64,000 nt of DNA from Paenibacillus glycinis (GCF_009909185.1 NZ_JAAAMV010000005.1:62001-126000); one strand, 5' to 3'. Shown: positions 41,798 to 50,625, counted from the first letter of the stretch. Notes: generated from the letters alone by a model not told the origin. Numbers and translations: made by a program.

Positions 41798-41901
41798 CGT
41801 GGAGGAAAAGGGCGGAAAGGTACGGTGCCTTGCGGCAGGGTACTTGCTCGAAACCCGGTTACTTTAATCGAATAGGAGTAACCCTTCCAAGCGCCTCCAC
41901 G
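41798..41901 (-). ncRNA. Y-RNA-like RNA Y4
   Basis: The outer stem pairs CGTGGAGG (41901-41894) with CCTCCACG (41805-41798). The inner stem pairs GGAAGGGTTAC (41888-41878) with GTACCTTTCC (41823-41814), identical to Y1, with the same internal loop. The enclosed 54 nt has no anticodon or acceptor arm but a TGCC-GCAA-GGCA tetraloop hairpin and a GGGT / ACCC hairpin around TTCGAG. Confidence 0.8.
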
Positions 41902-41968
41902 AACTCCCGAATCCGCTGCCGCTCGGCCTCGTCTTCGTAACCTGATTTTCACCGATCCCGCCGTTCGC

Positions 41969-41986
41969 GAACAGGGCGAAAGTATG
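41969..41986 (-). promoter_or_regulatory. Shared 18-bp promoter/operator motif (copy c, Y4 unit)
   Basis: CATACTTTCGCCCTGTTC on the minus strand, one mismatch from copy b, 68 bp before the Y4 stem. It lies in the divergent gap between Y4 and the WYL genes, so the same factor could affect both. Confidence 0.6.
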
Positions 41987-42029
41987 GCAAACCTTAAAAA
42001 TTTTCTCGTTTTCTTCTCCCGCCTTGGCT

Positions 42030-42038
42030 TGTTACAAT
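42030..42038 (+). promoter_or_regulatory. Extended -10 promoter of the WYL operon
   Basis: TGTTACAAT is an extended -10 (TGnTACAAT) with no good -35. If the start point is near 42045, the ATG at 42037 is not transcribed, which supports the GTG start at 42082. Confidence 0.5.
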
Positions 42039-42081
42039 GGAGATCATACCGCTATTTCGGAACAAAGTTGGGGGAACGCAG

Positions 42082-43407
42082 GTGGCACGGGAAAGCTTCG
42101 ACAAGGAAATCCAATTTCTTCGCCTGCTGGCGCTGGCCGGCGGCGCGTACAGCAGGCAGCAATTCGCCGACCGGCTGGGCATCTCCGTACATACCTACGA
42201 CAAAACGCTGCGCAACCTCAAAGACATGCTCGGGGTGCTGCAGCAGGGACTGCCGCCCGAACAAGGTACCGAGCTGTCCGAAGGACTCCGCTACAACTAT
42301 TACGAATCCGCCGACCCGCTGCTGCTTTTCTTGTTCCGGGCCAAATCGCTCAAGGAAACGGAGAGCATCCGGCTGACGCTGCTGCTGACCGCGCTGCAGA
42401 CGCAGTCGTTGACCGCCAAGGAGCTGCAGGACATCTGCAGCGCGCAAATGCCGGCGGACGCTCCGCTGCCCGACGAGAAGACCGTCCGGGGGGACCTCAA
42501 GTACTTGGAAGAGGTCGGGGTCATCCTTCGCCTGCAAGGCGGCCGCCCGTACAAGTACAGGGCGGCGAACGACCTGATCGACCGGCTGGGCGACGAGGAG
42601 CTGATGGATCTCTTCGACTACGTCGACGTCATCGCCAATACGCAGGTCCCCTCCGTCCAAGGCTACCTGCTGCGCGACACGCTGAAGAAAGCCTTGCGCA
42701 GGCGAGGCTTCGATCCCGACGCCGCGGAGACCCGGCGCTACAAATACCATTACCACTCCCGCATTCTGGACGAAGCGCATCTGTACCCGATATTCCGGGC
42801 GATCCGCCAGCGGAAGAAGCTGAATTTCCTCTACCTGTCGCCGAAGCGTGGGAAAAATTACGCGTCGCAGAACACGAACCCGCTCTTCGAACGGGAATCG
42901 AACGGCATCTCCGAGACGGTGCTTCCGCTGCGGGTCGTGTACGACCATCAATACGGACGCTGGTACCTGATCGGTTATCAAGCCCGGCAAGGCATCATGA
43001 AGTTTCGGATGGAAGGGTTGACGGGCATCGAGGAAGGCGAGCCGGTGTCCGAGGAGGAATTCGCGCTGCGGCTCGGCATCGTGCAGGAGCAGATGAAATA
43101 CAGCTGGGTCACGGATACGATCCGCCCCCTGAAGGTCGTGGCGCGCTTCTTCAACCCGGAGGGAGCCGGGGCGAATTTCGTCCGGGAACGGGTCGAGCTG
43201 CAGGGACAGTGGGGGACGATCGCGGAGGAAACGGACGCGACGTTCCGGTACGAGATCCTGGTGAACGGGATCTACGAGATCAAGCCGTGGCTGCGAAGCT
43301 TCGGCTCCAGCTGCGAGGTGCTCGAGCCCGCCTGGCTGCGGAAGGAATTTATCGCGGAGTGGAAGGAGCTGCAGCGCTACTATGAGCCTGTTCGAGAAAA
43401 TATTTAA
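42082..43407 (+). CDS. WYL-domain transcriptional regulator (1)
   Basis: A 441-residue protein from GTG 42082 after TTGGGGGAACGCAG. It has an N-terminal HTH (YSRQQFADRLGISVHTYDKTLRNLK), a central region, and a WYL domain with RQRKKLNFLYLSPKRG and GRWYLIGYQ (near residue 300). WYL regulators are known to bind nucleic-acid or nucleotide ligands and control repair and defence genes. It is divergent from the Y4 unit and overlaps the next WYL gene by 26 bp. A plausible regulator of the RNA-repair island. Confidence 0.88.
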   Translation: MARESFDKEIQFLRLLALAGGAYSRQQFADRLGISVHTYDKTLRNLKDMLGVLQQGLPPEQGTELSEGLRYNYYESADPLLLFLFRAKSLKETESIRLTLLLTALQTQSLTAKELQDICSAQMPADAPLPDEKTVRGDLKYLEEVGVILRLQGGRPYKYRAANDLIDRLGDEELMDLFDYVDVIANTQVPSVQGYLLRDTLKKALRRRGFDPDAAETRRYKYHYHSRILDEAHLYPIFRAIRQRKKLNFLYLSPKRGKNYASQNTNPLFERESNGISETVLPLRVVYDHQYGRWYLIGYQARQGIMKFRMEGLTGIEEGEPVSEEEFALRLGIVQEQMKYSWVTDTIRPLKVVARFFNPEGAGANFVRERVELQGQWGTIAEETDATFRYEILVNGIYEIKPWLRSFGSSCEVLEPAWLRKEFIAEWKELQRYYEPVRENI

Positions 43408-44218
43408 CTACCAAATCATCTCGCGCCTGGACGAATCGGGCTCCTTCGCGCTGACTTCCCAGGAGCGGACGTGGCTGAAAACGATGCTCGCGCACGACGC
43501 TTCCGCGGATGCCTTCACCGAGGAAACCCTGCTCAAGCTGCGGGAATTGCTCGCGGACGAAGCCGCAACCGACATACGCGACGTCATCGTGGAGAAAGCC
43601 AAAAGCCAAGAGCGCCAGGTATACCACCCGCTGCTGCGCCCGATCCGGCGGATCATCCTGCAGAACGGCGGCATCCGCCTGACGTTCAAGGTCAAGCACG
43701 GCGGCGTGAAAGCGAACCAAACCGGATTCCCCGTCAAAATGGAGTACAACATGGTCAAGCGGGAGTGGTACCTGCTCTGGTGCAGCACCCGCTCCCGCTC
43801 GCTCATGTCGACCAAGCTCAAAAACATCGTCTCCATCGAGGCCATGGACCTGCCGGACGGGAAAGCCGAATCCATGAAGGCGCGCGTCGCCCTGCTGCTC
43901 GACCAGCGCAAGGAGCATGCCGTCATCCAGGTCATGCCGACGTTCAATGCCGAGTTGTCGCGGATTCTGTACGCCTTCTCCTGCTTCGACAAATCCGTCG
44001 ACTACGACGAGGACGCCGCCCTGTACCAGATCCGCGTCGCCTACCTCGCCGACGAGAGCGAATTCCTGCTCTCGAAGATCCGGTTCCTCGGCCTGCGCGT
44101 CAAGGTCGTCGACGGGGATAACCTGAAGCGCCGCATGGCGGAGACGGCCGCCAAGGCGCTCGGGCGTTACGGGCTTGGCGTCACAGAATCCGATGCGCCG
44201 CCGGCCGTCTCGGGTTAG
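43382..44218 (+). CDS. WYL-domain protein (2)
   Basis: A 278-residue WYL protein without a clear N-terminal HTH: the WYL-like core is at about 80-150 (FPVKMEYNMVKREWYLLWCS), preceded by a helical region and followed by the WCX-type C-terminal domain with VIQVMPTFNAELSRILYAF. It overlaps the first WYL gene, so a heteromeric regulator is possible. It ends near a strong terminator. Confidence 0.82.
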   Translation: MSLFEKIFNYQIISRLDESGSFALTSQERTWLKTMLAHDASADAFTEETLLKLRELLADEAATDIRDVIVEKAKSQERQVYHPLLRPIRRIILQNGGIRLTFKVKHGGVKANQTGFPVKMEYNMVKREWYLLWCSTRSRSLMSTKLKNIVSIEAMDLPDGKAESMKARVALLLDQRKEHAVIQVMPTFNAELSRILYAFSCFDKSVDYDEDAALYQIRVAYLADESEFLLSKIRFLGLRVKVVDGDNLKRRMAETAAKALGRYGLGVTESDAPPAVSG

Positions 44219-44307
44219 CTCCAGAGACAGGAGGGTTCCAACCGCACAAGAACCGGCATGGCGGACTCCTAGTTCGGTGATTGGCCGTAAGCAGATACCG
44301 ATAAAGC

Positions 44308-44390
44308 CCATCCGGTCATACTGGCACCTTGCAAATCCATGCCGTCAGACCCTATCCGATCATACCGGCACCTTGCCAATTCATGCCATC
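44308..44390. repeat. Two imperfect 38-40-bp direct repeats
   Basis: CCATCCGGTCATACTGGCAC and CCTATCCGATCATACCGGCA start units about 43 bp apart, each ending in ATGCC. They lie between the WYL genes and the terminator. Role unknown. Confidence 0.55.
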
Positions 44391-44408
44391 CAAGGTCTGC
44401 TCATGTTT

Positions 44409-44452
44409 AAGACCCTCTATCGACGCCGTAACGGCAGCCGTAGAGGGTCTTT
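44409..44452. terminator. Terminator after the WYL operon
   Basis: AAGACCCTCTA (44409-44419) pairs with TAGAGGGTCTT (44441-44451), with an inner GCCGTAACGGC-type helix. TTTGTCATTT follows on the plus strand. It separates the RNA-repair island from the glycan locus and could serve both converging units. Confidence 0.75.
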
Positions 44453-44484
44453 GTCATTTAACGTCCTGCTGCCGGGAGCTGCTG

Positions 44485-45681
44485 CTAGGAGCCCAGCAGC
44501 TTCAACACGCGGATGCCCGTGCCCGTGCTCCGCTCGTCCTTCGTGCCCGTGCAGCGGATCGTCACCTGCCGCGCCGCGCGGTCCGGCTGAACCGGGAACA
44601 AGACCGGGATCGGCCGATAGGCCAGCACGCACCATTCGTCGAACGCGTTCACCGGCGTATAGCTGACGCCGCCGTCCAGCGAGTATTCGAGGTTGCCGCT
44701 GTCCGGACCGTGCAGCAGCACGATACCCGCGCGTCGTCCCTCGATGCCGAAGGAAAGCGACTCGCCCCGGCTTCCTTCCGCGGCAAGGTGGTCCGTGGCG
44801 AAACGCCAGTTCATCAGCGGATCGTCCGCGCCGAGCGCTTGCGGCTCGAAGCCGCCGCTCGCAACCTCGGGGCCAATGTCCGCCATGAACGCGAATTCGT
44901 AATTGCGCGCGTCGAGCGGAACCGGCAGATCGTCCGCTTGCTCCCGATTCGGCACGACCGATGCGTTCGCGATTTCCGAAGGCACCAGAACCGGATCCGG
45001 AGCGCCCTCGTCGGCGGCCACCGCATCGGCGACCGCATCCGCCGCCTGCTCCAGGAAGGCATTCGCGAACGACGCGTACAGCTGATGGCCCTCGTCGTTC
45101 GGATGGACGCGGTCCGGCGCCAGCGCCTCCCACGTCGTGCGTCCCGCGCGGATCAGGTCCTGCACGCCGCCGGCAAAATTCACGGAAGCGATGCCGTAGT
45201 GCACGGCTACCTCCTCGTGAACCGCGATATTGAACGGCAGCGTATCGGACAAATTCTTGTCGGCTGCCGTATACGCGAAGACCAGCTCCGTCTCCGGCGA
45301 CGTGCGGCGGCATTGCCGCACGATGCCTTCCATGCCCCGGATCGACTCCGCCCGGTCCTCCCCGTCGTTGACGCTGAACTCGACGAACACCAAATCGACC
45401 GCGCCCCCGCCCAACGCATGCGCCTGCAGCCGATGCGCGCCGAACGTCGACGTCGTGCCGCCTACCCCCGCGTTGACGAAGCGAAAGGTCGTATCCGCGT
45501 AACGCTCGGCCAAGAACCGGCCGTTCAGCGCCCGCCAGCTGGTCTCGTCCCGCACGGAAGCGCCCGCTCCCTCCGTGATGGAACCGCCCAGGTATGCGAC
45601 CGTCACGGGCTCGCCGCGAAGCAGCTTGGCAGCGAAGCGCGGCAGGCCTTCCCGCATTTGAATATGTCTTGCATCCAACAC
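44485..45681 (-). CDS. SGNH/GDSL-type hydrolase
   Basis: A 398-residue cytoplasmic-looking esterase, start GTG 45681 after AAAGGACGTGAGCAC. Block I is LGGSITEG (31-38, catalytic Ser), block II GVGG near 72, block III VEFSVND near 100, block V DRVHPNDEGH near 200 with the catalytic Asp/His. The C-terminal ~170 residues are a beta-rich extra domain of unknown type. It probably removes acetyl groups from the glycans handled by the neighbouring enzymes; this is inference. Confidence 0.86.
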   Translation of the reverse strand: MLDARHIQMREGLPRFAAKLLRGEPVTVAYLGGSITEGAGASVRDETSWRALNGRFLAERYADTTFRFVNAGVGGTTSTFGAHRLQAHALGGGAVDLVFVEFSVNDGEDRAESIRGMEGIVRQCRRTSPETELVFAYTAADKNLSDTLPFNIAVHEEVAVHYGIASVNFAGGVQDLIRAGRTTWEALAPDRVHPNDEGHQLYASFANAFLEQAADAVADAVAADEGAPDPVLVPSEIANASVVPNREQADDLPVPLDARNYEFAFMADIGPEVASGGFEPQALGADDPLMNWRFATDHLAAEGSRGESLSFGIEGRRAGIVLLHGPDSGNLEYSLDGGVSYTPVNAFDEWCVLAYRPIPVLFPVQPDRAARQVTIRCTGTKDERSTGTGIRVLKLLGS

Positions 45682-45704
45682 GTGCTCACGTCCTTTCGTG
45701 TAAA

Positions 45705-45735
45705 CGAGCCCTTTCGAAGGAATCGAAAGGGCTCG
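45705..45735 (-). terminator. Hairpin after the GH27 gene
   Basis: CGAGCCCTTTCG (45705-45716) pairs with CGAAAGGGCTCG (45724-45735). On the minus strand GTTTAC follows, a poor T-tract, so some read-through into the GDSL gene is likely. Confidence 0.6.
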
Positions 45736-45783
45736 CCGTCTTCCGGACGGCGCGGTCAGCCGCGCCGCCTTCTATCATTACCC

Positions 45784-48700
45784 TTACTTGGCGGGAACGA
45801 ATTGCTCGCCGCCTTCGGCTCTTGCCGCAAAGCCGTGGTCTACCGTTGCTTCGGCGATGTCGCCGTGCGCCCAGTAGGTGCTCGGCACGTCGGTCCACGT
45901 CAGCTTCACGTCGCCGTAAAGCGGACCGCGGCCCAGCGCGCGGTTGATGATCGCGGCCGCTTCGGCGCGCGTCAGCGGCTGGCTCGGACGGAACGTGCCG
46001 TCGGCGTAACCGCGGATAATGCCCGCGCCCTGCACCTTGGCGATCGCCGATTCGGCCCAGCTGCCCTTGACATCCGGGAAGCCGGCTCCCGCTTTCGTAT
46101 CGTCAGGCAGAAGCGCGGCGGCCAGGCTCGCCATCTCGGCGCGCGTGATCGCTTGGTCCGGCTTGAACGTGCCGTCTCCGAAGCCCTTCATCAGGCCGAG
46201 CTTCGTGACTTTCGCGATCGCGTCCGCCGCCCAGTGTCCGGACTTCACGTCGCCGAACGCGATGGCTTCGCCCGTGCCGTCCTGCGTCGCGACGCGCGAC
46301 AGGATCGTCGCCATCTCGGCGCGGGTGAGGCGGTTCTCCGGCTTGAACAAGCCGCCTGCGAAGCCGTTCATGTACGCCGCGTGAGTGCCTGCGCCGTCAT
46401 GCTTGAGGACCGCGAACGTGCTGAATTTATCGACCGTGAACCGCAAGCCTTTGCCGCCTTGCCATTCCACGATCGTGCCCGGCTTGTATTCCTTCGTGCC
46501 GTCGCCGTGCTCGATGTACACGCCGAGCTGGCCCGGCTGAACACCGTTTAACGCAGAGGCATCGAGCGGCAGGATGACATCCACCGCACGGCCTTGGAAG
46601 TTGGTCTCGATGGACACCGGCTGTCCGACGACCGTTACGCCGCCGTCTCCCGTTGCCTGAACAACCGCCGACGCTTTGTTCGCGCGGTCCGCGATTTGCT
46701 GCTTCGACGCGGAGTCCTTCACCGGCGTGAAGGTGAACGTCGCTTCCTCGGCAAAGCCGTTCAAGGAAGCATTCGGAATCACGACGCCGCCGCCGGCGGT
46801 AGCGATGCCCAGATCGAGGCCGCTGCCCGCAACCGATTGACTCGCTTCCTTCGGAATCGTCACTTTCGTCTCCGAGGTGACGCCCTTCTCGTCCGGCACG
46901 ACGATCGTCGCCGTTTTCGCGCCGGCCGCCTTCAATTTCTCGATCGCGCTCTTCGCTTGCTCCGCGCCGAACGTGACGCTGTCCTTCTTGGTGCCGTCAG
47001 CCCCGGTCGTCCGCGTAATATCGAGCTGGATGCCGTTCGCACCGCCGTTTCCGTTCACTTGGCCAGGAATGACTTCCGTGCCGCCAGTAACCGGAGGCAT
47101 CCACGGACCCGAACCCGTCGATGTGTTGCTGCCGCTGGCTACGATGAAGTTCAACCGGTCGGCATACATCTCCGCTCCCGATTTCTTCACGACCTTGATC
47201 GTATGCTCGCCGCTCGCGAGGCCGTCGATGCCGAACAGACGCTGCTGAACGGCCCGGTCGGTGCTCGCCGCGCTGAACGTTCCTTTCGAGACGCCGTCCA
47301 CGAACACTTCGACGTCGCCTTGGGTCGGGCCCGTCGGCGAGAGCAGTTCGATGCCCGTGCCTTTGAACGTGTAGGCATAGAAGTCCCCGTCCGTCGCCGT
47401 CGTATGGACATCCTGCCAGAAGTCGCCGTTAAAGCTGAATGTCAGCTTGGCGACGCCGCCCGCCGGAAGCGTGGCGAGATAAGCTTTCTTGATCGTGACC
47501 GTGTTGCCGTCCACCGTGTAGTCGGTGCCGGCGGCCAGCGCCGCGGAACCGTTCGCGATGCCGCTGAAGTTCCCGCCGTTCTCGAGCAGCGTGACGCTCA
47601 GATCGGTTTGCGCGGACGGGTTCTTGTCGAAGGCCGCCGCGCTCGGGCCGATCAGATCCGGAATCCGGACCTTCAGCATGTCGAGCAGCATGTAGCCGCC
47701 GGATTTCTTAACCGCCTTAATCGTGTGCTGGCTGTTGGACAAGCCGTCGATCTCATAGACGGTTTGCTGCGCGAGGCGTCCGTTATGACGCGTGTCGACC
47801 GTGGCTTTGAACACGCCGTCCACGTAGACGTCCATCTCGCCCTGCGACTCGTCCATTTCCGTGATCACCTTGATGCCCGTGCCGCGGAAGGTATACGAGA
47901 ACGATTCCCCGTTCTTCTCGGCGAATTGCACGTCGTCCATGTAATCGCCCATGCCTCGGCCCGTGCTGCGGTTCCAGGAGCCGTCGTAATGGATGGCCGG
48001 ATCGTCGTTGTTGATGCTGGCGTAACGGCCCTCGGAGGAGGTATCCGCGACGGTGATCGTCAGCGTCTGCGGATTGCCGGCGCTGAAGGTCAGCGTGAGC
48101 GGCACCGCGCCGACCGCTTGCTTGGCCAGATATGCTTTCTTGATCGTCAGGACGTTGCCGTTCAATGCGTAATCGGTGCCGTCGACCAGCGCCGTGCCGT
48201 TGTTATCGATGCCGACGAAAGTATTGTCGTTCAACGTCAGCGTCGTCGTCACGTCGGCCTGCTTCGTGACCTTCAGGTCGAAGCCCGCCGCGATCGGGTT
48301 GATCGTGCTGTTGCGCACCTCTGGGACGACGATCGTCACCGCCAGCGTCTGGGTGTCTCCGCCCGCGAAAGCGAAGCTCAGATTCGCCGTGCCTTCCGGC
48401 TGCTGCGCCAGGTAAGCTTGCTTGATCGTAACCGTATTGCCGGCTACCGTATAATCCGTATCCTTCGCGAGCGATGCCGCGCCGTTCGTGATGCCCGCGA
48501 ACGAATTCGCCCCGAACGGCAGCGTCGTCGTCACGTCGGCCGGAGCCCCGTTGTCGAACGTGGCGCTCGTCGTGCCGAGCAGCGTGTCGGCCGCGACTTT
48601 CAGCGCGTCGATCAGCATGAAGTCGTTAGGCGTATTGCTTTTCTTAACGGCCTTCAGCGTATGCGGGCCGGACGTCAAGCCCGTCGCGCTGAACACCGTT

Positions 48701-50586
48701 TGCTGCACTTCGCGGTTCCCCGAGGTGTGCGTATCCACCGTTTCCTTGAAAGCGTCGTCAACGTAGAAATCGATGCTGCCTTGCCCGCCTTCCTTCTCCG
48801 TCACGTAATCAATGCCGGTTCCCGTGAACGAATAGGTCAGCTGCGAACCCTCCGCCTGCGCATAGTGCACGTCGTGATTCAGATCCTCCAGCGGACGGCC
48901 CGTGCTGTGCTGCCAACCGTTGGAATAGGCAATGCCCGGATCGTCGTCGTTGATTACCACGCTGTGGCTAGCCTCGGCCAACAATGCGCTTTGCTTGCCA
49001 GCGTCCGGGGCGTTAACGGAATCGGCTCCGTTGCCGGCCGGTTCGCCCGCATCTTCATTCGTGACGCCAGCCGCGTCGCGCGTAACCGCCGCGGAAGAGT
49101 CGCTTACCGCCACCTCGAGGTCCTGCGCGCTGGAGGCCGATTCTTTGCCGCCGTTGCGCGTCCAATCGCCGGTGTATCTCATGCCCGTGTCGTCGTCGTT
49201 GACGCCGGAGACCGCGCCGCCGGAAGCCGTGACTTTGAACAGGCGCGAACCGTGCGGCGCCAGCTCGGTTGCCGTGTAGCCGGCGTCGAACGAGCCCAGC
49301 TCCGTATGGCTCCACAGATCGCGGACGGACGCGCCGCCGCTCAGGCCGATGTCGCTCCAGTTGACCGTGACGTTCGATTCCTTGGAGCCGAGGTTGAACA
49401 AGGCCACCGTGTAGGTGCCGTCGCCGTTATTGGCGTACCAGACTTGATCGGTCGTCGTCGTCGATACCGGATGCGCCGGGTGGCCGGCTTGGTTGACCCC
49501 GATGACTTCGTCGTTGGTCAGCAGCGACAGGCCGTAGCTGTCCAGCTTCGTCAGATCGTCGCCCGTGTACAATTGCGCCGAGGACATGGCCCACAGCGTC
49601 ATCGCGGTCTGCCGCTCGTCCTTCGTCAAACCGTCCATCGCGCCGTTGCCGACATTGAGCGAGTCGAAGTCGTTCCAGCCGCCGGGACCGGCATCGCGCC
49701 ACCAGAGCGCGGCATCCGGGAACAGGCGGGCGATGTTGGCCCACTGCGTCATGCCGACCTTCGGATCGTACGACTCGACGTCCCAGTCGACCCGCCAGCC
49801 GTTCGCGTGTTCCTTCCAGAAGTCGACGTAGTTGTGATCGAGCGCCCACGACAGCTCGAACCAAATCTTATGGTCCTGCTTCGCCAGCGCCTTGGACCAG
49901 GCCGCGACGTCGCCGCGCGCGTCGATCGACGTGTCGTTGTGGCCGGAGCCCGGCGTCACGCTGTCGAACTTCACGAAATCGATGCCCCACGAAGCGATCA
50001 GGTCCGCGATGGAATCGATGTAGGCTTGGGCGCAATCCTTGGAATCCGGCGACTCGAAATCGATCTTGTACCCGAGTCCCCAATAATCCCCTTGGCGGTC
50101 CGGCATGCCGATATCCTGCATATGGCATTTGCCGTCCGTGCCGTAGATCTCCAGGTTGTCGTTGTACGCTTGCGGAGAGAGACCCGGAATCATGTAAAGC
50201 CCGATCTTCTGCCCGTTATGATGCACGTAATCGATCACGTCCTGGAAGCCGTCCGGATACAGCGTCGTGCTCGGGATCGGCCGGCCGTACTCGTCCATGC
50301 CGCCGTTCCAGCCGGCGTCGATGTTGATATAGTCGTAACCGTGCGACTGCAGCTTCTCGTGCATCGCGTCGGATTGCTGCTTCAGCTTGGCGGCCGACGT
50401 CCAATTGCCGGACGGGCCGTCGAACACCTGCAGGCTGTAGCTGCTCCACCCCATGTAAGGCTTCTGCGCCAAGCCGTTGTCCGCCGCCTCGGCGACTTGC
50501 TTCGCCGGGACGAATCCGAACTGGGCGACGGCGACCGCGGTCAGCAGCAGCCCGAAACCGATTTTCTTCAAAGTGTTGCGAATCAT
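45784..50586 (-). CDS. Surface-anchored GH27 alpha-galactosidase with binding, X2-like and SLH modules
   Basis: A 1600-residue exported enzyme. A signal peptide ends near AEAA (residues 32-35). Residues ~40-455 are GH27: AQKPYMGWSSYSLQVFDGP start, nucleophile Asp in IDFVKFDSV, acid/base region GGWNDFDSLNVGNGAM. Then come a Ser/Ala linker, three related carbohydrate-binding-like modules (INDDDPGIAYSNGW; INNDDPAIHYDGSW; a shorter third), X2/Ig-like domains between them, a pre-SLH region, and three SLH domains (last ~185 residues) that bind secondary cell-wall polymer. The start has AAGGAGATGTTCAG. It cleaves alpha-galactosyl side chains at the cell surface. Confidence 0.94.
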   Translation of the reverse strand: MIRNTLKKIGFGLLLTAVAVAQFGFVPAKQVAEAADNGLAQKPYMGWSSYSLQVFDGPSGNWTSAAKLKQQSDAMHEKLQSHGYDYINIDAGWNGGMDEYGRPIPSTTLYPDGFQDVIDYVHHNGQKIGLYMIPGLSPQAYNDNLEIYGTDGKCHMQDIGMPDRQGDYWGLGYKIDFESPDSKDCAQAYIDSIADLIASWGIDFVKFDSVTPGSGHNDTSIDARGDVAAWSKALAKQDHKIWFELSWALDHNYVDFWKEHANGWRVDWDVESYDPKVGMTQWANIARLFPDAALWWRDAGPGGWNDFDSLNVGNGAMDGLTKDERQTAMTLWAMSSAQLYTGDDLTKLDSYGLSLLTNDEVIGVNQAGHPAHPVSTTTTDQVWYANNGDGTYTVALFNLGSKESNVTVNWSDIGLSGGASVRDLWSHTELGSFDAGYTATELAPHGSRLFKVTASGGAVSGVNDDDTGMRYTGDWTRNGGKESASSAQDLEVAVSDSSAAVTRDAAGVTNEDAGEPAGNGADSVNAPDAGKQSALLAEASHSVVINDDDPGIAYSNGWQHSTGRPLEDLNHDVHYAQAEGSQLTYSFTGTGIDYVTEKEGGQGSIDFYVDDAFKETVDTHTSGNREVQQTVFSATGLTSGPHTLKAVKKSNTPNDFMLIDALKVAADTLLGTTSATFDNGAPADVTTTLPFGANSFAGITNGAASLAKDTDYTVAGNTVTIKQAYLAQQPEGTANLSFAFAGGDTQTLAVTIVVPEVRNSTINPIAAGFDLKVTKQADVTTTLTLNDNTFVGIDNNGTALVDGTDYALNGNVLTIKKAYLAKQAVGAVPLTLTFSAGNPQTLTITVADTSSEGRYASINNDDPAIHYDGSWNRSTGRGMGDYMDDVQFAEKNGESFSYTFRGTGIKVITEMDESQGEMDVYVDGVFKATVDTRHNGRLAQQTVYEIDGLSNSQHTIKAVKKSGGYMLLDMLKVRIPDLIGPSAAAFDKNPSAQTDLSVTLLENGGNFSGIANGSAALAAGTDYTVDGNTVTIKKAYLATLPAGGVAKLTFSFNGDFWQDVHTTATDGDFYAYTFKGTGIELLSPTGPTQGDVEVFVDGVSKGTFSAASTDRAVQQRLFGIDGLASGEHTIKVVKKSGAEMYADRLNFIVASGSNTSTGSGPWMPPVTGGTEVIPGQVNGNGGANGIQLDITRTTGADGTKKDSVTFGAEQAKSAIEKLKAAGAKTATIVVPDEKGVTSETKVTIPKEASQSVAGSGLDLGIATAGGGVVIPNASLNGFAEEATFTFTPVKDSASKQQIADRANKASAVVQATGDGGVTVVGQPVSIETNFQGRAVDVILPLDASALNGVQPGQLGVYIEHGDGTKEYKPGTIVEWQGGKGLRFTVDKFSTFAVLKHDGAGTHAAYMNGFAGGLFKPENRLTRAEMATILSRVATQDGTGEAIAFGDVKSGHWAADAIAKVTKLGLMKGFGDGTFKPDQAITRAEMASLAAALLPDDTKAGAGFPDVKGSWAESAIAKVQGAGIIRGYADGTFRPSQPLTRAEAAAIINRALGRGPLYGDVKLTWTDVPSTYWAHGDIAEATVDHGFAARAEGGEQFVPAK

Positions 50587-50611
50587 CTGAACATCTCCTT
50601 CACAGGGATTG

Positions 50612-50625
50612 TTATAGCGCTTTCA
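50612..50625 (-). promoter_or_regulatory. cre-like site upstream of the GH27 gene
   Basis: TGAAAGCGCTATAA (50625-50612) matches the CcpA consensus TGWAANCGNTNWCA at all fixed positions but one. It overlaps the stop of the GH95-like gene, 26 bp from the GH27 start. Confidence 0.5.

Noticed and set aside
27387-44218. Prophage or transposon island
   Set aside because: No integrase, transposase, phage structural gene or flanking direct repeat was found, although the tRNA cluster is a usual integration site.
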